Notes under the pieces: model-generated
What the model was told of the DNA's origin: nothing
Database searches by the model: none
What the model saw: the letters and a program-made list of their open reading frames with translations, nothing else
In this document: positions 35,094 through 44,913 of the stretch, piece by piece
How positions within the stretch are numbered: the stretch's first letter is position 1
Layout of the letters: every line of letters begins with the position of its first letter
Program-made: the position numbers and the translations under genes
NCBI GenBank assembly: GCA_024809215.1
Contig: JANUBW010000007.1
Location: 248,001 to 312,000, forward strand
Length of the DNA: 64,000 bases
Origin: Niastella sp. OAS944
Lineage (GTDB): Bacteria; Bacteroidota; Bacteroidia; Chitinophagales; Chitinophagaceae
Reading direction: 5' to 3'

Positions 35094-36788
35094 ATGAAGC
35101 AATCTTCCAAAATCAACCTTATGGATAGAAGAGAATTCTTCACGCTGGGAAGAAGAGCCAAAGCTACTTCTCCAATGCCCTATGGAGGCTTGCGTCAAAT
35201 TTACTCCGGATTAACACCTTACGCCGGTACCTGGACAGCCAAAGAAGTATCACACTTGTTGAAGCGTACTATGTTCGGGGCCAAAAAAGCAGACATCGAT
35301 TATTTTCTTTCATTAGGGCCTTCAGGCGCAGTTGATGCATTACTGAATGTATCTACTGCACTACCAGCGCCACCATTGAAGAATTACGACAATACCGACA
35401 TTGACGGTGCAGATGCTGATATTGCTGTAGCGCCCGGAACTACCTGGGTTAACGCCATTTCAACCGATGGTACTGCCAATGGCAAAAGAGGCAATTCACT
35501 AAAGTCGTGGTGGGTTGGTAATATGATAAACCAGGATAGAACGATTCGTGAAAAAATGGTGCTGTTCTGGCATAACCACTGGTCAACAGAATTCAGCATG
35601 TACGAAACTGCCACTTATGGCTACCGTTATAATTCGCTGTTGACCCAAAGCGCTCTTGGCAATTTTAAAAAACTGGTAAAGGATATGACGTTGAACGTGG
35701 CCATGCTGCGTTACCTCAACGGTTACCTGAATACCAATACAGCACCTGATGAAAACTATGCCCGTGAATTACAGGAGCTATTTACACTGGGTAAAGAAAA
35801 CAATCCTAACTATACCGAAGAGGATGTAAAAGCCGCTGCCAAAGTATTGACCGGCTGGCGAATTAAACCTGAAGACGAATCGGTTTTCTTTAAACCCGAA
35901 GCGCACGATAAAACTACCAAGACCTTTTCTTCATTCTTTGGTGGCGCTGCAATTGCGGGCCGTAGCGATGCTGCCGGCGCCGAAGCTGAAATAGATGAGC
36001 TCATAAACATGATCTTCGCCAAACAGATTGAGGTTTCTGAATTCATTGTAAAAAAGCTATACACCTGGTTTGTTTATTACACTATAGAACCCGATACGCT
36101 TAATAATGTTATTAAGCCACTGGCCCAGAAGTTTGCCCAGAACTGGGAAATAAAACCAATACTATCGGAACTGTTGAAAAGCGAACATTTCTTCGATCCG
36201 CTTAGTCAGGGATGTTTGATAAAAAGCCCGATTGAAATGATAGTAGGACTGGTGCGTGAATTTGAGGTAGTGATACCCGATGCGTCGGATTATGTAAATC
36301 AATATGGCATGTGGGACTATCTGCGTAACCAGGCAGAGCTGATGCAACAGAATATTGCCGATCCACCAAGCGTGTCGGGCTGGCCTGCATACCACCAGTT
36401 ACCGCAGTACTATGAAATGTGGATCAACCACGATACCATGCCCAAGCGGGGACGGTTTATTGATCAGTTGATAGGTACCGGCTATATGCGCAATAACATA
36501 ACGTTGAAGATCGATCCGGTGGCATTTACCGAAAAGATTACCGATGCACACCTTCCGGATGCTTTGATTGAGGGTGTGCTTGATATTTTGTACCGGGTAC
36601 CGCTTTCTGCTTCGCGAAAAGCATCCATTAAAACGCAGATATTGCTTTTGGGCCAGTCAGATGAATCATACTGGACCAATTATTGGAACGCCCGTAACAT
36701 TGACACGACTAGCTATAATGTCGTGTACAACCGTTTGCAGCCGTTGTACAAATATTTAATGAACCTGGCCGAGTACCAATTAGCTTAA
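35094..36788 (+). CDS. DUF1800 family protein
   Basis: A 564-residue protein with the DUF1800 hallmarks: HLLKRTMFGA near the start, WWVGNMI, MVLFWHNHWSTEF, ENYARELQELFTLG, AAKVLTGWR and ADPPSVSGWPAYHQLP. DUF1800 members are exported or periplasmic and of unknown activity. Starts at 35094 (MKQSSKIN) or 35121 (MDRREFFTLGRR) are both possible. The latter begins with a twin-arginine-like motif but lacks a long hydrophobic stretch behind it. It is followed 16 bp later by a DUF1501 gene, the standard partner, so the two are surely one operon. Confidence 0.93.
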   Translation: MKQSSKINLMDRREFFTLGRRAKATSPMPYGGLRQIYSGLTPYAGTWTAKEVSHLLKRTMFGAKKADIDYFLSLGPSGAVDALLNVSTALPAPPLKNYDNTDIDGADADIAVAPGTTWVNAISTDGTANGKRGNSLKSWWVGNMINQDRTIREKMVLFWHNHWSTEFSMYETATYGYRYNSLLTQSALGNFKKLVKDMTLNVAMLRYLNGYLNTNTAPDENYARELQELFTLGKENNPNYTEEDVKAAAKVLTGWRIKPEDESVFFKPEAHDKTTKTFSSFFGGAAIAGRSDAAGAEAEIDELINMIFAKQIEVSEFIVKKLYTWFVYYTIEPDTLNNVIKPLAQKFAQNWEIKPILSELLKSEHFFDPLSQGCLIKSPIEMIVGLVREFEVVIPDASDYVNQYGMWDYLRNQAELMQQNIADPPSVSGWPAYHQLPQYYEMWINHDTMPKRGRFIDQLIGTGYMRNNITLKIDPVAFTEKITDAHLPDALIEGVLDILYRVPLSASRKASIKTQILLLGQSDESYWTNYWNARNIDTTSYNVVYNRLQPLYKYLMNLAEYQLA

Positions 36789-36804
36789 CAAAAAAACCGA
36801 TCTT

Positions 36805-38391
36805 ATGAAGCGCAGAGACTTTTTTAAAAAAACATTGCCAGCATCTGTAACGTTGCCTGCATTACTGAACGGTTTTTCAGTAAAGGCTTTTACAGAGGCG
36901 TCTCCATTGGTACAGGCCCTTATGGGTACGGCCACCGATACCGATAAGGTGTTGGTGCTGATACAGCTCAACGGTGGTAACGATGGATTGAACATGGTAA
37001 TACCCATTGACACATATGCTGATTATTATGGCGCCCGTAAAAATATTGCCATCAAGCAAAACAAAATACTTCCCCTTAAAGGCACCGCAAAAACAGGTTT
37101 ACACCCCAGTATGAGTGGTTTACAAACCCTGTTCAATGAAGATAAATTAGCCATAATACAGGCGGTTGGTTATCCTTCACCCAACTTCTCGCACTTTAGG
37201 GCTACAGATATCTGGATGACTGCATCCGATTCGGATAAGATAGTAAACAGCGGCTGGGTAGGCCGGTACCTCAATTCAGAGTTCCCGAACTTTCCCAACG
37301 GCTATCCAACAGCGCAAATGCCCGATCCCCTGGCAATACAGATCGGTTCAGTAGCTTCACTGGCTTTGCAGGGCCCTTCATTCCCTATGGGTATGACCAT
37401 CAGTAATCCGGAAGACTTCTATAACTTCATCGATCACTTAACGGATCCGTTGCCGCCTACGCCCTGGGCAAAGGAGCTGGCCTACATTCGTATGATAATG
37501 GATCAAACTGAACTATACGGAAACGTAATAAGGGCTGCTGCTGCAAAAGTTAAAACACAAGGTTCATACCCCGGCAATAACGACCTGGCCCAACAGCTCC
37601 GTATTGTAGCAAGGTTGGTAAAAGGTGGTTTAAAGACCCGCGTATACATGGTAAGCACCGGTGGCTTCGATACCCATTCGAGCCAGGTTGAAGCGGCTGA
37701 TACATCCATTGGCGGCCACGCCAAGCTGATGGCACGGGTATCTGACGCCATTAAATGTTTTATGGACGATCTTAAAGGTCTTGGTGTTGAAGACCGGGTG
37801 ATAGGCATGACCTTCTCTGAGTTTGGTCGTCGTATAAAATCGAACTCAAGTTTGGGTACCGATCACGGCGCAGCCGCACCGGTATTTGTATTTGGTAAGA
37901 ATGTAAGGCCCGGCATTTTTGGTACCAATCCCGAAATTCCAACAGGAGCGGGTGGAAACGATAACGTGCCTTTTCAATATGACTTCAGAAGTATTTATGC
38001 TTCCATTCTTAAACAATGGTTCTGTGTTAATGATGTAGACCTGCAGACCATTATGCTCAAGAATTTTCAGAACCTTCCATTGTGTGTAAATACTGCTTGC
38101 GGTGTTACGGGTATAGATGATGTAAGGAACGATGGCGAGCAGCTGATCATTAATTATCCCAACCCGTTTGTTGAAAGAACATCTATTACGTTCAATACAA
38201 AGGGCGGCCACACATTGGTACAGATAATAGATACAATGGGACGGGCAATTAAAACACTTACCGATAAAGTATATACATCCGGTACCTATACTGTAACCTT
38301 CGATGGGTATGGTCTTCCGTTGGGTGTTTATTATGCGCGTTTCCAAAACGGCGCTACCCAACAGGTAAGGGCTATGCTGAAAACACGATGA
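36805..38391 (+). CDS. DUF1501 family protein with Tat-like signal and type IX sorting domain
   Basis: A 528-residue protein. The N-terminus MKRRDFFKKTLPASVTLPAL fits a twin-arginine signal (KRRDFFK then a modest hydrophobic stretch). The DUF1501 body contains LIQLNGGNDGLNMVIP, FSHFRATDIWMT, STGGFDTHSSQ and MTFSEFGRRIKSN with DHGAA, the sulfatase/alkaline-phosphatase-like fold of this family. The last about 80 residues (IINYPNPFVERTSITF to MLKTR) are a type IX sorting domain. The pair DUF1800-DUF1501 is widespread and its job is not known. Passage through Tat and then the Por system is inferred. Confidence 0.94.
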   Translation: MKRRDFFKKTLPASVTLPALLNGFSVKAFTEASPLVQALMGTATDTDKVLVLIQLNGGNDGLNMVIPIDTYADYYGARKNIAIKQNKILPLKGTAKTGLHPSMSGLQTLFNEDKLAIIQAVGYPSPNFSHFRATDIWMTASDSDKIVNSGWVGRYLNSEFPNFPNGYPTAQMPDPLAIQIGSVASLALQGPSFPMGMTISNPEDFYNFIDHLTDPLPPTPWAKELAYIRMIMDQTELYGNVIRAAAAKVKTQGSYPGNNDLAQQLRIVARLVKGGLKTRVYMVSTGGFDTHSSQVEAADTSIGGHAKLMARVSDAIKCFMDDLKGLGVEDRVIGMTFSEFGRRIKSNSSLGTDHGAAAPVFVFGKNVRPGIFGTNPEIPTGAGGNDNVPFQYDFRSIYASILKQWFCVNDVDLQTIMLKNFQNLPLCVNTACGVTGIDDVRNDGEQLIINYPNPFVERTSITFNTKGGHTLVQIIDTMGRAIKTLTDKVYTSGTYTVTFDGYGLPLGVYYARFQNGATQQVRAMLKTR

Positions 38392-38415
38392 CGTAGAAAA
38401 TTTAATCCGTATAAA

Positions 38416-38447
38416 AAAAGCTCCCTGACTTTTGCCGGGGAGCTTTT
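38416..38447 (+). terminator. Terminator of the DUF1800-DUF1501 operon
   Basis: Stem AAAAGCTCCC/GGGAGCTTTT with a 12-nt loop and TATTTTG after it, 24 bp past the stop. Confidence 0.8.
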
Positions 38448-38458
38448 ATTTTGCCCGC

Positions 38459-38602
38459 CCCGCCGCGGCGGGCGTGAATGTTGAATGAAGAATGTCGAAT
38501 GAAAAATGTAGAAGTAAATACAGTTCGTTAGCTGGTTTCTGTATTTGCCTTCGGCTTTAGGATTTAAGTCTTGTCTATTGCCCATTGCTTATTGCCAATT
38601 GT
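38459..38602. repeat. GC palindrome and two heptamer blocks
   Basis: A 14-bp perfect palindrome CCCGCCGCGGCGGG (38459-38472) is followed by six heptamers at 38476-38517 (GAATGTT, GAATGAA, GAATGTC, GAATGAA, AAATGTA, GAAGTAA). Four more are at 38575-38602 (CTATTGC, CCATTGC, TTATTGC, CAATTGT). The gap 38392-38796 has no gene. Confidence 0.85.
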
Positions 38603-38796
38603 AACGCTAAAGCCTGCTAAAGCGAACAACTGTAAGTAAACTGTAATGAATGTAACCAGTACCCTTTGCGCAATTAGAAAATTAAATAATGGAATGGCTA
38701 CGTTTTTTGTTAGCATGGTTTAAATAGTTTTAATTTGCTGTAGATCGGTATTATAACCATAAACCTTGAAAAACTAGCCGATCCACTATTTAGATT

Positions 38797-39441
38797 ATGC
38801 TGAAGGTTTTTATCACAGATGACCATGAGTTATACCTTGAAGGCCTGGTTTTATTGTTGAATAAGCAAACCGGTATTGAGGTTATAGGTTCTGCATTTAC
38901 CGGCCAAAGCCTGTTAAGCCAGTTGCCAAACAATAACATTGATATCCTGCTGCTCGATGTGCACCTGCCAGATATAGGTGAAGAAGAACTGCTGTTAAAG
39001 ATCCGCGAAATACAACCCACGCTGAAGATCCTTTATCTCACCATCATGCGGGGCACCCGTTATATTCATAAACTATTGAAGTACGATATACAGGGCTACC
39101 TGTTAAAGAATACAAATATTGCCGAACTTACTCAGGCCCTGAGCGCAGTAGCTGATGGTAATAAATACTTTAGTAAGGAGATCAATATTCTTGATACCAA
39201 CCAGGATTTCAGGAATACTGTTACCATTGAAGATAAGAAGGTAGATGAGATCTTATCTAAGCGCGAAATTGAAGTACTCACCCTTATTTGCAAAGAATAC
39301 AGTAATTCGGAAATTGCGAAGAAACTTTTCCTGAGCGTAAGCACTGTTGAAACCCATCGGAAGAACCTGATTGCCAAACTGGGGGTTAATAATACTGTTG
39401 GATTGGTGAAGTTCGCATTAAAGAATAAACTAATAGAATAA
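38797..39441 (+). CDS. LuxR/NarL-type response regulator
   Basis: A 214-residue regulator. The receiver has the acidic pair DD at 8-9, phospho-acceptor Asp54 (LLLDVHLPD) and lysine 103-104 region YLLKNT. The DNA-binding domain (about 150-214) has LSKREIEVLTLICKEYSNSE and LFLSVSTVETHRKNLIAKLG. It most likely pairs with the TPR kinase 122 bp downstream on the same strand. Many LuxR-type regulators pair with HisKA_3 kinases, whereas the neighbour has a HisKA-type H-box, a less usual match. Confidence 0.92.
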   Translation: MLKVFITDDHELYLEGLVLLLNKQTGIEVIGSAFTGQSLLSQLPNNNIDILLLDVHLPDIGEEELLLKIREIQPTLKILYLTIMRGTRYIHKLLKYDIQGYLLKNTNIAELTQALSAVADGNKYFSKEINILDTNQDFRNTVTIEDKKVDEILSKREIEVLTLICKEYSNSEIAKKLFLSVSTVETHRKNLIAKLGVNNTVGLVKFALKNKLIE

Positions 39442-39562
39442 TAAGATAGCTGCTTTTCAGATATTAATTTATAAAAACGCCGGTATATAAGTCACAAAAT
39501 TACCCACTTACTTGATTAATAAGTAAAAACTCTTAATTTGGTAGTACAATTCGGCTATACCG

Positions 39563-41401
39563 TTGAAATACTATCTGCTTTTAGGGATCCTGATAACTTG
39601 CGTACACTCATTTGCTCAACAGGTTGATACAAACCAGTTGAAAATTCTATATGATCGCTGTCTCGATTTCTCTGAAGACAAAATAGATTCCATTCAGTAT
39701 TACGCCGACTACATTTCCAAAGAAGCCGACTTACTTAAATACAATCGTGGTAATGTATTATCACTTCGTTTGAAAGGTATTTGCGAAGACCTGAGCAATA
39801 ACTACGAAAAGGCTATTGAATATTACCTGCAATCTTTACAGGCAGCGCGTTTGATTAAAGCACCGGAATACGAGTTGGCAGCTTTGAGCGATTTGGCCAT
39901 TGCTTATTTTGCCATAAGGGAACCTGAAAAAGCAAAAGAGTTTTACCTGCAATGCGCTCGCATGACGGAAGGCGATGGAAAAATTCCATCGCTCATAAAT
40001 ACTTACAATAACCTGGCGGTTATTTATACGCAACTAAAACAATACGACAGCTCACGCATATTATTGGAGAAAGCTGTTCAACTGGGCCGGCCACTGGAGC
40101 GGCGGGGATTGATCAGTTTATCGAGCACCTATAACAACCTGGGCAATTTATATTTTAAAGAAAAGATGTATGATGCCGCGCTGCCTTATTTTCATCAAAA
40201 CCTGGTACGGCATAGCAATAATAATGATCTGAGCTCGCTATGGGTAGCCAAACTAAACCTGGCCGATGTATTTATTGAAAAGCGTCAGTTTGATTCGGCA
40301 ACTATTTATGCAGAAGGGGCGATGGAGATAGCACAACGGCTTGAATCGAAAAGCAAGGAAGCCGATAGTTATTCCATACTGGCAAAACTGGCTGAGTACA
40401 GTGGTAATTACAAAAAAGCTTATCAGTACGTAAAAGATTGGTATTCGCTCGATACGGCTATTCTGCATAGTGATACTTACAAAACCATTGCTTCCCTGCA
40501 GGAACGATTTCATGCAAAAGAGCGCGAAGCAGAAAATATTTTGCTACAGGATAAAATAGAAAAAGAAACCATTAGAACAAGAGAGGTTACACTGGTTGCA
40601 GCCGCACTCGGCATTATTGGGGTACTAATAGCCATTGGCTTTATATTAAAACGGGAAGCTCACCGGCGATTGAAGGCTACCAACGATTTAATTGTACAAC
40701 AAAATGCCCGGCTGTCGGAATTGAATTATGAAAAGAACTCACTTATAAGCATAGTGTCGCACGACCTGAACACACCTTTTGCCACCATTCAAATTTGGGG
40801 GCAGGTATTGCAAAACGATTTCGACCGGTTAACAGAGGAACAGCAAAAAGCCATGAACCGTATTTTACAAGCAGGCGCTTATGGCGAAAGATTGATACGC
40901 CAAATACTTGATGTAGAACGCGCCGATATTGGTAATCATAAAATGCAATTGGAAAAGTTTGATCTGCGTGCCTTCTCCGAAGAAATGGTCGAAAACTTTA
41001 AACCAATGGCCAACCGAAAGCGTATTGTTTTACATACCGAAATAGGAAAGAAACTCTTTATATTAAGCGATCGCTACCTGGTAAGCCGTATTTGTGAGAA
41101 CCTGTTGTCGAATGCCATCAAGTATACGCCCCAGGGCCGCAATGTATGGCTGCAACTTAACGAAGATGTAGATACCATCAGCTTAAAGGTGCGTGATGAA
41201 GGCGTAGGCATAGATAAAGAAGAACTACCTTACCTGTTTTCGAAGTACAGTAAAATATCATCGCGACCCACAGATGGCGAAGGTTCTAACGGCCTGGGAC
41301 TATCTATTGTAAAAAGATTAGTGGAAGAAATAAATGGACGTATAACTTGTGAAAGTGAGGTAGGGAAGGGGTCGGTATTTACGGTTGTGCTGAAGAAGTA
41401 G
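39563..41401 (+). CDS. TPR-containing sensor histidine kinase
   Basis: A 612-residue kinase. A signal peptide (MKYYLLLGILITCVHSFAQ) leads to about six TPR repeats (residues 60-310, with NNYEKAIEYYLQSLQAA and TYNNLGNLYFKEKMYDAALP). One membrane helix is at about 345-363, then HisKA with SIVSHDLNTPFATI and HATPase_c with NLLSNAIKYTP, DEGVGIDKEEL and GLGLSIVKRL. The TPR part should be periplasmic. The start is TTG at 39563: an in-frame stop at 39542 and the well-formed signal leave no ATG choice. The stop codon TAG merges with the heptamer array at 41401. Confidence 0.92.
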   Translation: MKYYLLLGILITCVHSFAQQVDTNQLKILYDRCLDFSEDKIDSIQYYADYISKEADLLKYNRGNVLSLRLKGICEDLSNNYEKAIEYYLQSLQAARLIKAPEYELAALSDLAIAYFAIREPEKAKEFYLQCARMTEGDGKIPSLINTYNNLAVIYTQLKQYDSSRILLEKAVQLGRPLERRGLISLSSTYNNLGNLYFKEKMYDAALPYFHQNLVRHSNNNDLSSLWVAKLNLADVFIEKRQFDSATIYAEGAMEIAQRLESKSKEADSYSILAKLAEYSGNYKKAYQYVKDWYSLDTAILHSDTYKTIASLQERFHAKEREAENILLQDKIEKETIRTREVTLVAAALGIIGVLIAIGFILKREAHRRLKATNDLIVQQNARLSELNYEKNSLISIVSHDLNTPFATIQIWGQVLQNDFDRLTEEQQKAMNRILQAGAYGERLIRQILDVERADIGNHKMQLEKFDLRAFSEEMVENFKPMANRKRIVLHTEIGKKLFILSDRYLVSRICENLLSNAIKYTPQGRNVWLQLNEDVDTISLKVRDEGVGIDKEELPYLFSKYSKISSRPTDGEGSNGLGLSIVKRLVEEINGRITCESEVGKGSVFTVVLKK

Positions 41402-41465
41402 TTCTCATTTCAGAGTTCACAGTTCTTAGTTCAGGTTATTCAGTTGTTCAGTTATTCAGTTTCCG
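41401..41465. repeat. Heptamer array, about 9 units (GTTCNNA type)
   Basis: GTTCTCA, TTTCAGA, GTTCACA, GTTCTTA, GTTCAGG, TTATTCA, then two 8-bp units GTTGTTCA, GTTATTCA and GTTTCCG. The 20-mer AGTTCACAGTTCTTAGTTCA (41414-41433) recurs exactly at 49575-49594. Confidence 0.85.
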
Positions 41466-41610
41466 ACTAATTGGAAACAGCGAGCTTCAAAATTGAGCGA
41501 CCCTTTCACGTTTCAAGACCAGCACGTAAATAAGCAGTTATTTCTTATTTACAATAATTGTTGTAAATTAACGTTTAATAAAGTTACTTACTAACCCAGA
41601 AATATAAAAC

Positions 41611-41636
41611 AAAGTCTCGCCTACGGGCGAGACTTT
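41611..41636. terminator. Bidirectional terminator
   Basis: Eleven-bp stem AAAGTCTCGCC/GGCGAGACTTT with a TACG loop, T-runs on both strands, between convergent kinase and GH92 genes. Confidence 0.85.
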
Positions 41637-41661
41637 TGTTATTAATGATGTTACCGGTACA

Positions 41662-43944
41662 TTATTTCTTTGGCTTGTCGCTCATAAAGAATACCAGCGA
41701 TCCGCCCTTCATTATGTCTTCATGACTAATAACCGGTTGGTCCAGTTGTTTGCCATTGAGCAATACCTTTTGTACATACACATTTTTATCGCTTTGGTTA
41801 TTGGCTTCAATTGTGAACGTATTACCATTTTCAAGTTTGATAACCGCTTTATTGATGGCCGGACTTCCCAACTGGTATTCAGCAGCACCAGGTGCTACGG
41901 GGTAAAAACCTAAGGTTGAAAACAAATACCAGGCGCTCATTTGTCCGCAATCATCATTACCACCCAAACCATCAGGCGCAGGTTTGTATTGATTTTTGAG
42001 GATCATGCGTACTCGTTGTTGCGTTTTATAAGGTTGACCGGCAAAGTTGTACAGGTAGGCCACATGATGCGCCGGTTCGTTACCATGCACATAGTTACCA
42101 ATGATACCATCGCGGGTAATATCTTCCGTTTCGGCAAAATATTTATCGGGCAGGTACATGGTGAACAGGGTATCGAGCCTTGCACCGAACTTCTTTTTGC
42201 CACCCATTAGGTTAACCAGGTCGTTGGGATTATGAGGAACAAAAAAGCTATAGTTCCAGCTATTGCCTTCAATATAGCCCTGGCCGTGGGTGCTCAGCGG
42301 ATCAAACGCTGATTTAAAGGTGCCGTCTTCTTTACGGGCGCGCATAAAACCAACCGATGCATCGTACAGGTTCTTGTAACTGGTTGAGCGTTTCATGAAT
42401 GCGTCATAAATATCGTTGCGGCCCAGCTTCTGCGCCAGCTGTGCAATACTCCAGTCGTCATAGGCATATTCTAAAGTTGTTGAAGCAGAGGTGCCTAGTT
42501 TTTCATCGGGAATAAATCCTTTTTCAACATAGGGGCCAATGCCTTCATAGTTCTTATGACTGGCTGTAGTTACACAGGCCTCAAGCGCATGGGCTACATC
42601 AATACCTGTATTGCCTTTAATGATGGCATCGGCAATAACCGATACGCTGTGGTAGCCACTCATACACCAGTTGTCGTTGTTGTAATGGCTCCAAACAGGC
42701 AGCATCTTCAACACACTTTGATCGTAATGCGCCAGCATACTGTTTACCATATCGCTATTGCGCGCAGGCTGCACCAGGTTAAAGAATGGGTGCAATGCCC
42801 TATATGTATCCCACAATGAAAAGGTGGTGTAGTTGGTGAAATTAGCGGCCGTATGAACGTTTTGATCGAGCCCTTTGTATTTACGGTCAACATCCATATA
42901 CACGGTGGGGCCTAAAAACGCATGGTACATGGCCGTATAAAAATTCTGCTTTTCCGATTCGGGGGCTTCAACCGAAATTTTGGTTAGTTCGGTATTCCAG
43001 GCAGCTTGTGCTTCGGCTTTTGTTCTTTCAAAATCCCAGTGCGGAATTTCGGTACGCAGGTTCAGCAAAGCGCCTTCGGTACTTACAGAAGATAAGGCCA
43101 GTTTCATTTTTATCTTTTCACCGGCTTCGGTATCAAAGTTGAAGAACATGCGCAGTTGTTTGCCCGCCAGGTCGGGGAAATTCTTCGACTGATCGAACTT
43201 ACGCCAGAAACCGCGGTACACCTGTTTTTTGCTGTAGTCTTTACAACCATATTCTTTAAATGGCTTCGAAAAGGTCATGGCAAAATAAACGGTACGCGTA
43301 CGCGCCCAGCCATTGGTTTGGCGATAACCGGTAACCAGGGTATCGTTCTCAACCCGAATGAAGGTCCATACGTTTTTATCATCATAATTGTAAATGCCAT
43401 GCATTAGGTCGAAGATGATATGGGCGTCATTGCTTTTGGGAAACGTATACTGATGAAAACCGGTACGGGTGCTGGCGGTAAGCTCTGCAGTGATATTATC
43501 ATCGTCGAGCTGCACTTTATAATAACCGGCTTCGGCCTTTTCATTAGCATGTGAAAATGCCGAACGGAAACCGGTTTTGGTATCGGTTGCAACCCCGGGG
43601 TTTAATTGCAGGGCGCCCACAGTTGGCATAACTAAAAAATCGCCTAAGTCGCTATGACCGGTACCACTAAAATGGGTATGGCTGAAACCTACAATAGATT
43701 TATCGTCGTACTGGTAGCCGGCGCAATACTTATATACATCGCCATTGTATTTACCATTCATTTCATAGGGAAGGGTATCGGTATCGGGGCTTAACTGTAC
43801 CATACCAAAGGGAACGGTAGCGCCAGGAAAGGTATGCCCCATACGCTGCGTACCTATTAGTGGATTAACATACTGAGCAACGTTTTTTTGTTGAGCACAT
43901 ACGGATAAGGGAAACGCCCATAACAACAGTGACCATTTGTTCAT
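41662..43944 (-). CDS. GH92 family glycosidase (alpha-mannosidase family)
   Basis: A 760-residue exported enzyme with signal peptide MNKWSLLLWAFPLSVCAQ. GH92 landmarks in order: YVNPLIGTQRMGHTFPGATV, VGFSHTHFSGTGHSDLGDF, SLWDTYRALHPF, LPVWSHYNNDNWCMSGYHS, LEYAYDDWSIAQLA, YIEGNSWNYSFFVPHN, GNEPAHHVAYLYNFAG and GNDDCGQMSAWYLFSTLGFYPVAPG. Family members are calcium-dependent exo-alpha-mannosidases that trim N-glycans or yeast mannan. A susC/susD pair is absent here, so it is not within a classical PUL. It lies in the same direction as, and downstream of, the BSP-family gene. Confidence 0.95.
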   Translation of the reverse strand: MNKWSLLLWAFPLSVCAQQKNVAQYVNPLIGTQRMGHTFPGATVPFGMVQLSPDTDTLPYEMNGKYNGDVYKYCAGYQYDDKSIVGFSHTHFSGTGHSDLGDFLVMPTVGALQLNPGVATDTKTGFRSAFSHANEKAEAGYYKVQLDDDNITAELTASTRTGFHQYTFPKSNDAHIIFDLMHGIYNYDDKNVWTFIRVENDTLVTGYRQTNGWARTRTVYFAMTFSKPFKEYGCKDYSKKQVYRGFWRKFDQSKNFPDLAGKQLRMFFNFDTEAGEKIKMKLALSSVSTEGALLNLRTEIPHWDFERTKAEAQAAWNTELTKISVEAPESEKQNFYTAMYHAFLGPTVYMDVDRKYKGLDQNVHTAANFTNYTTFSLWDTYRALHPFFNLVQPARNSDMVNSMLAHYDQSVLKMLPVWSHYNNDNWCMSGYHSVSVIADAIIKGNTGIDVAHALEACVTTASHKNYEGIGPYVEKGFIPDEKLGTSASTTLEYAYDDWSIAQLAQKLGRNDIYDAFMKRSTSYKNLYDASVGFMRARKEDGTFKSAFDPLSTHGQGYIEGNSWNYSFFVPHNPNDLVNLMGGKKKFGARLDTLFTMYLPDKYFAETEDITRDGIIGNYVHGNEPAHHVAYLYNFAGQPYKTQQRVRMILKNQYKPAPDGLGGNDDCGQMSAWYLFSTLGFYPVAPGAAEYQLGSPAINKAVIKLENGNTFTIEANNQSDKNVYVQKVLLNGKQLDQPVISHEDIMKGGSLVFFMSDKPKK

Positions 43945-44018
43945 TTCAATATATTTCTTTTTTGTAATAAGACGAGCCTACAAATCTACTGCTAAATAGT
44001 TGTAGCGCTGGGGTTGAG

Positions 44019-44756
44019 CTAGTTTTTAGGGGCCTGGGCTTTTGCATAATCGGCCCACAGCTGGTCAACTGTTTTACCTGTATATTCTACCCATAATGTG
44101 TCTTTGTATTCGCCTTTGTAGGCCGCAGCATTCATTTTATCAACGATCTTTTTGTCAACATTCGCTTCAATCCATACCAAAAAGCGGGCGGTAATTCGGT
44201 AGGCATTTGTATAATGGTGTTCAGGTTTAAAAGGTGTTAACTGCCAGCCGCCTTTTTCATTGTTTACGCCATATTTATGGCGAACATAATCGGCTATGCC
44301 TTCTGTTAACCAGCCGGGGGTATGGCCTTTGTAGTAAGCCTGAACCAGGTGCATGGCCTCATGTGTAATTACATCAATGTCTTCGGGGTGTTTTTTCATC
44401 CATTCAGGATTGCAGCGGATGATATTATTGCTGGCTGCCGCCACTCCTTCATACGAAGGGTCGATAATGAATACTACTTTCTTTGTGGCCTCTTTATTAA
44501 AGCGTTTTACTTCCTGTGGGTATACTTTAAAAAAGGCGTTGGTTAATTTCTTTTGGGTTTCGGTGCTAAAGGTTGAATCCTGTACAAGGAAAATAAGGGT
44601 GAACTCTTTTTTTGTAATGGAGTCGCTACGGTAAATGGGATTGTTGTTCCGGTCGTTCCAGTCATAAGGTTTGATTGTTTTTTGTGATATGGTGTTTTGA
44701 GAAAAGGCTATGCCGAAACAGCTACAAGCTACAAAAGTGAAAATTACGCGCTTCAT
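44019..44756 (-). CDS. Basic secretory protein (BSP) family metallopeptidase-like protein
   Basis: A 245-residue exported protein (signal MKRVIFTFVACSCFGIAFSQ). The HEAMH motif in VITHEAMHLVQAYYKG is a HEXXH zinc site. It is followed by PGWLTEGIADYVRHKYG, where the glutamate gives a gluzincin-like third ligand. These features define the BSP family of plants and bacteria. The substrate is unknown; surface or periplasmic proteolysis is inferred. ATG 44756 is used because the signal peptide starts there; a frame 10 codons longer is possible. It precedes GH92 by 74 bp, so co-transcription is likely. Confidence 0.88.
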   Translation of the reverse strand: MKRVIFTFVACSCFGIAFSQNTISQKTIKPYDWNDRNNNPIYRSDSITKKEFTLIFLVQDSTFSTETQKKLTNAFFKVYPQEVKRFNKEATKKVVFIIDPSYEGVAAASNNIIRCNPEWMKKHPEDIDVITHEAMHLVQAYYKGHTPGWLTEGIADYVRHKYGVNNEKGGWQLTPFKPEHHYTNAYRITARFLVWIEANVDKKIVDKMNAAAYKGEYKDTLWVEYTGKTVDQLWADYAKAQAPKN

Positions 44757-44913
44757 TGTTTTTATTAGGTTGAAAATAGACAACAAAATAATTTCAATTA
44801 AAGAATGTTGTTGTCAATAGAAACCAAACTAATTGTTAACAGAAATTAAACGGCCTGTGCGGAGTAGTATAAATTCAGGAAACCTGTTTATCTTCCTTGG
44901 CAGCACCTGGATT

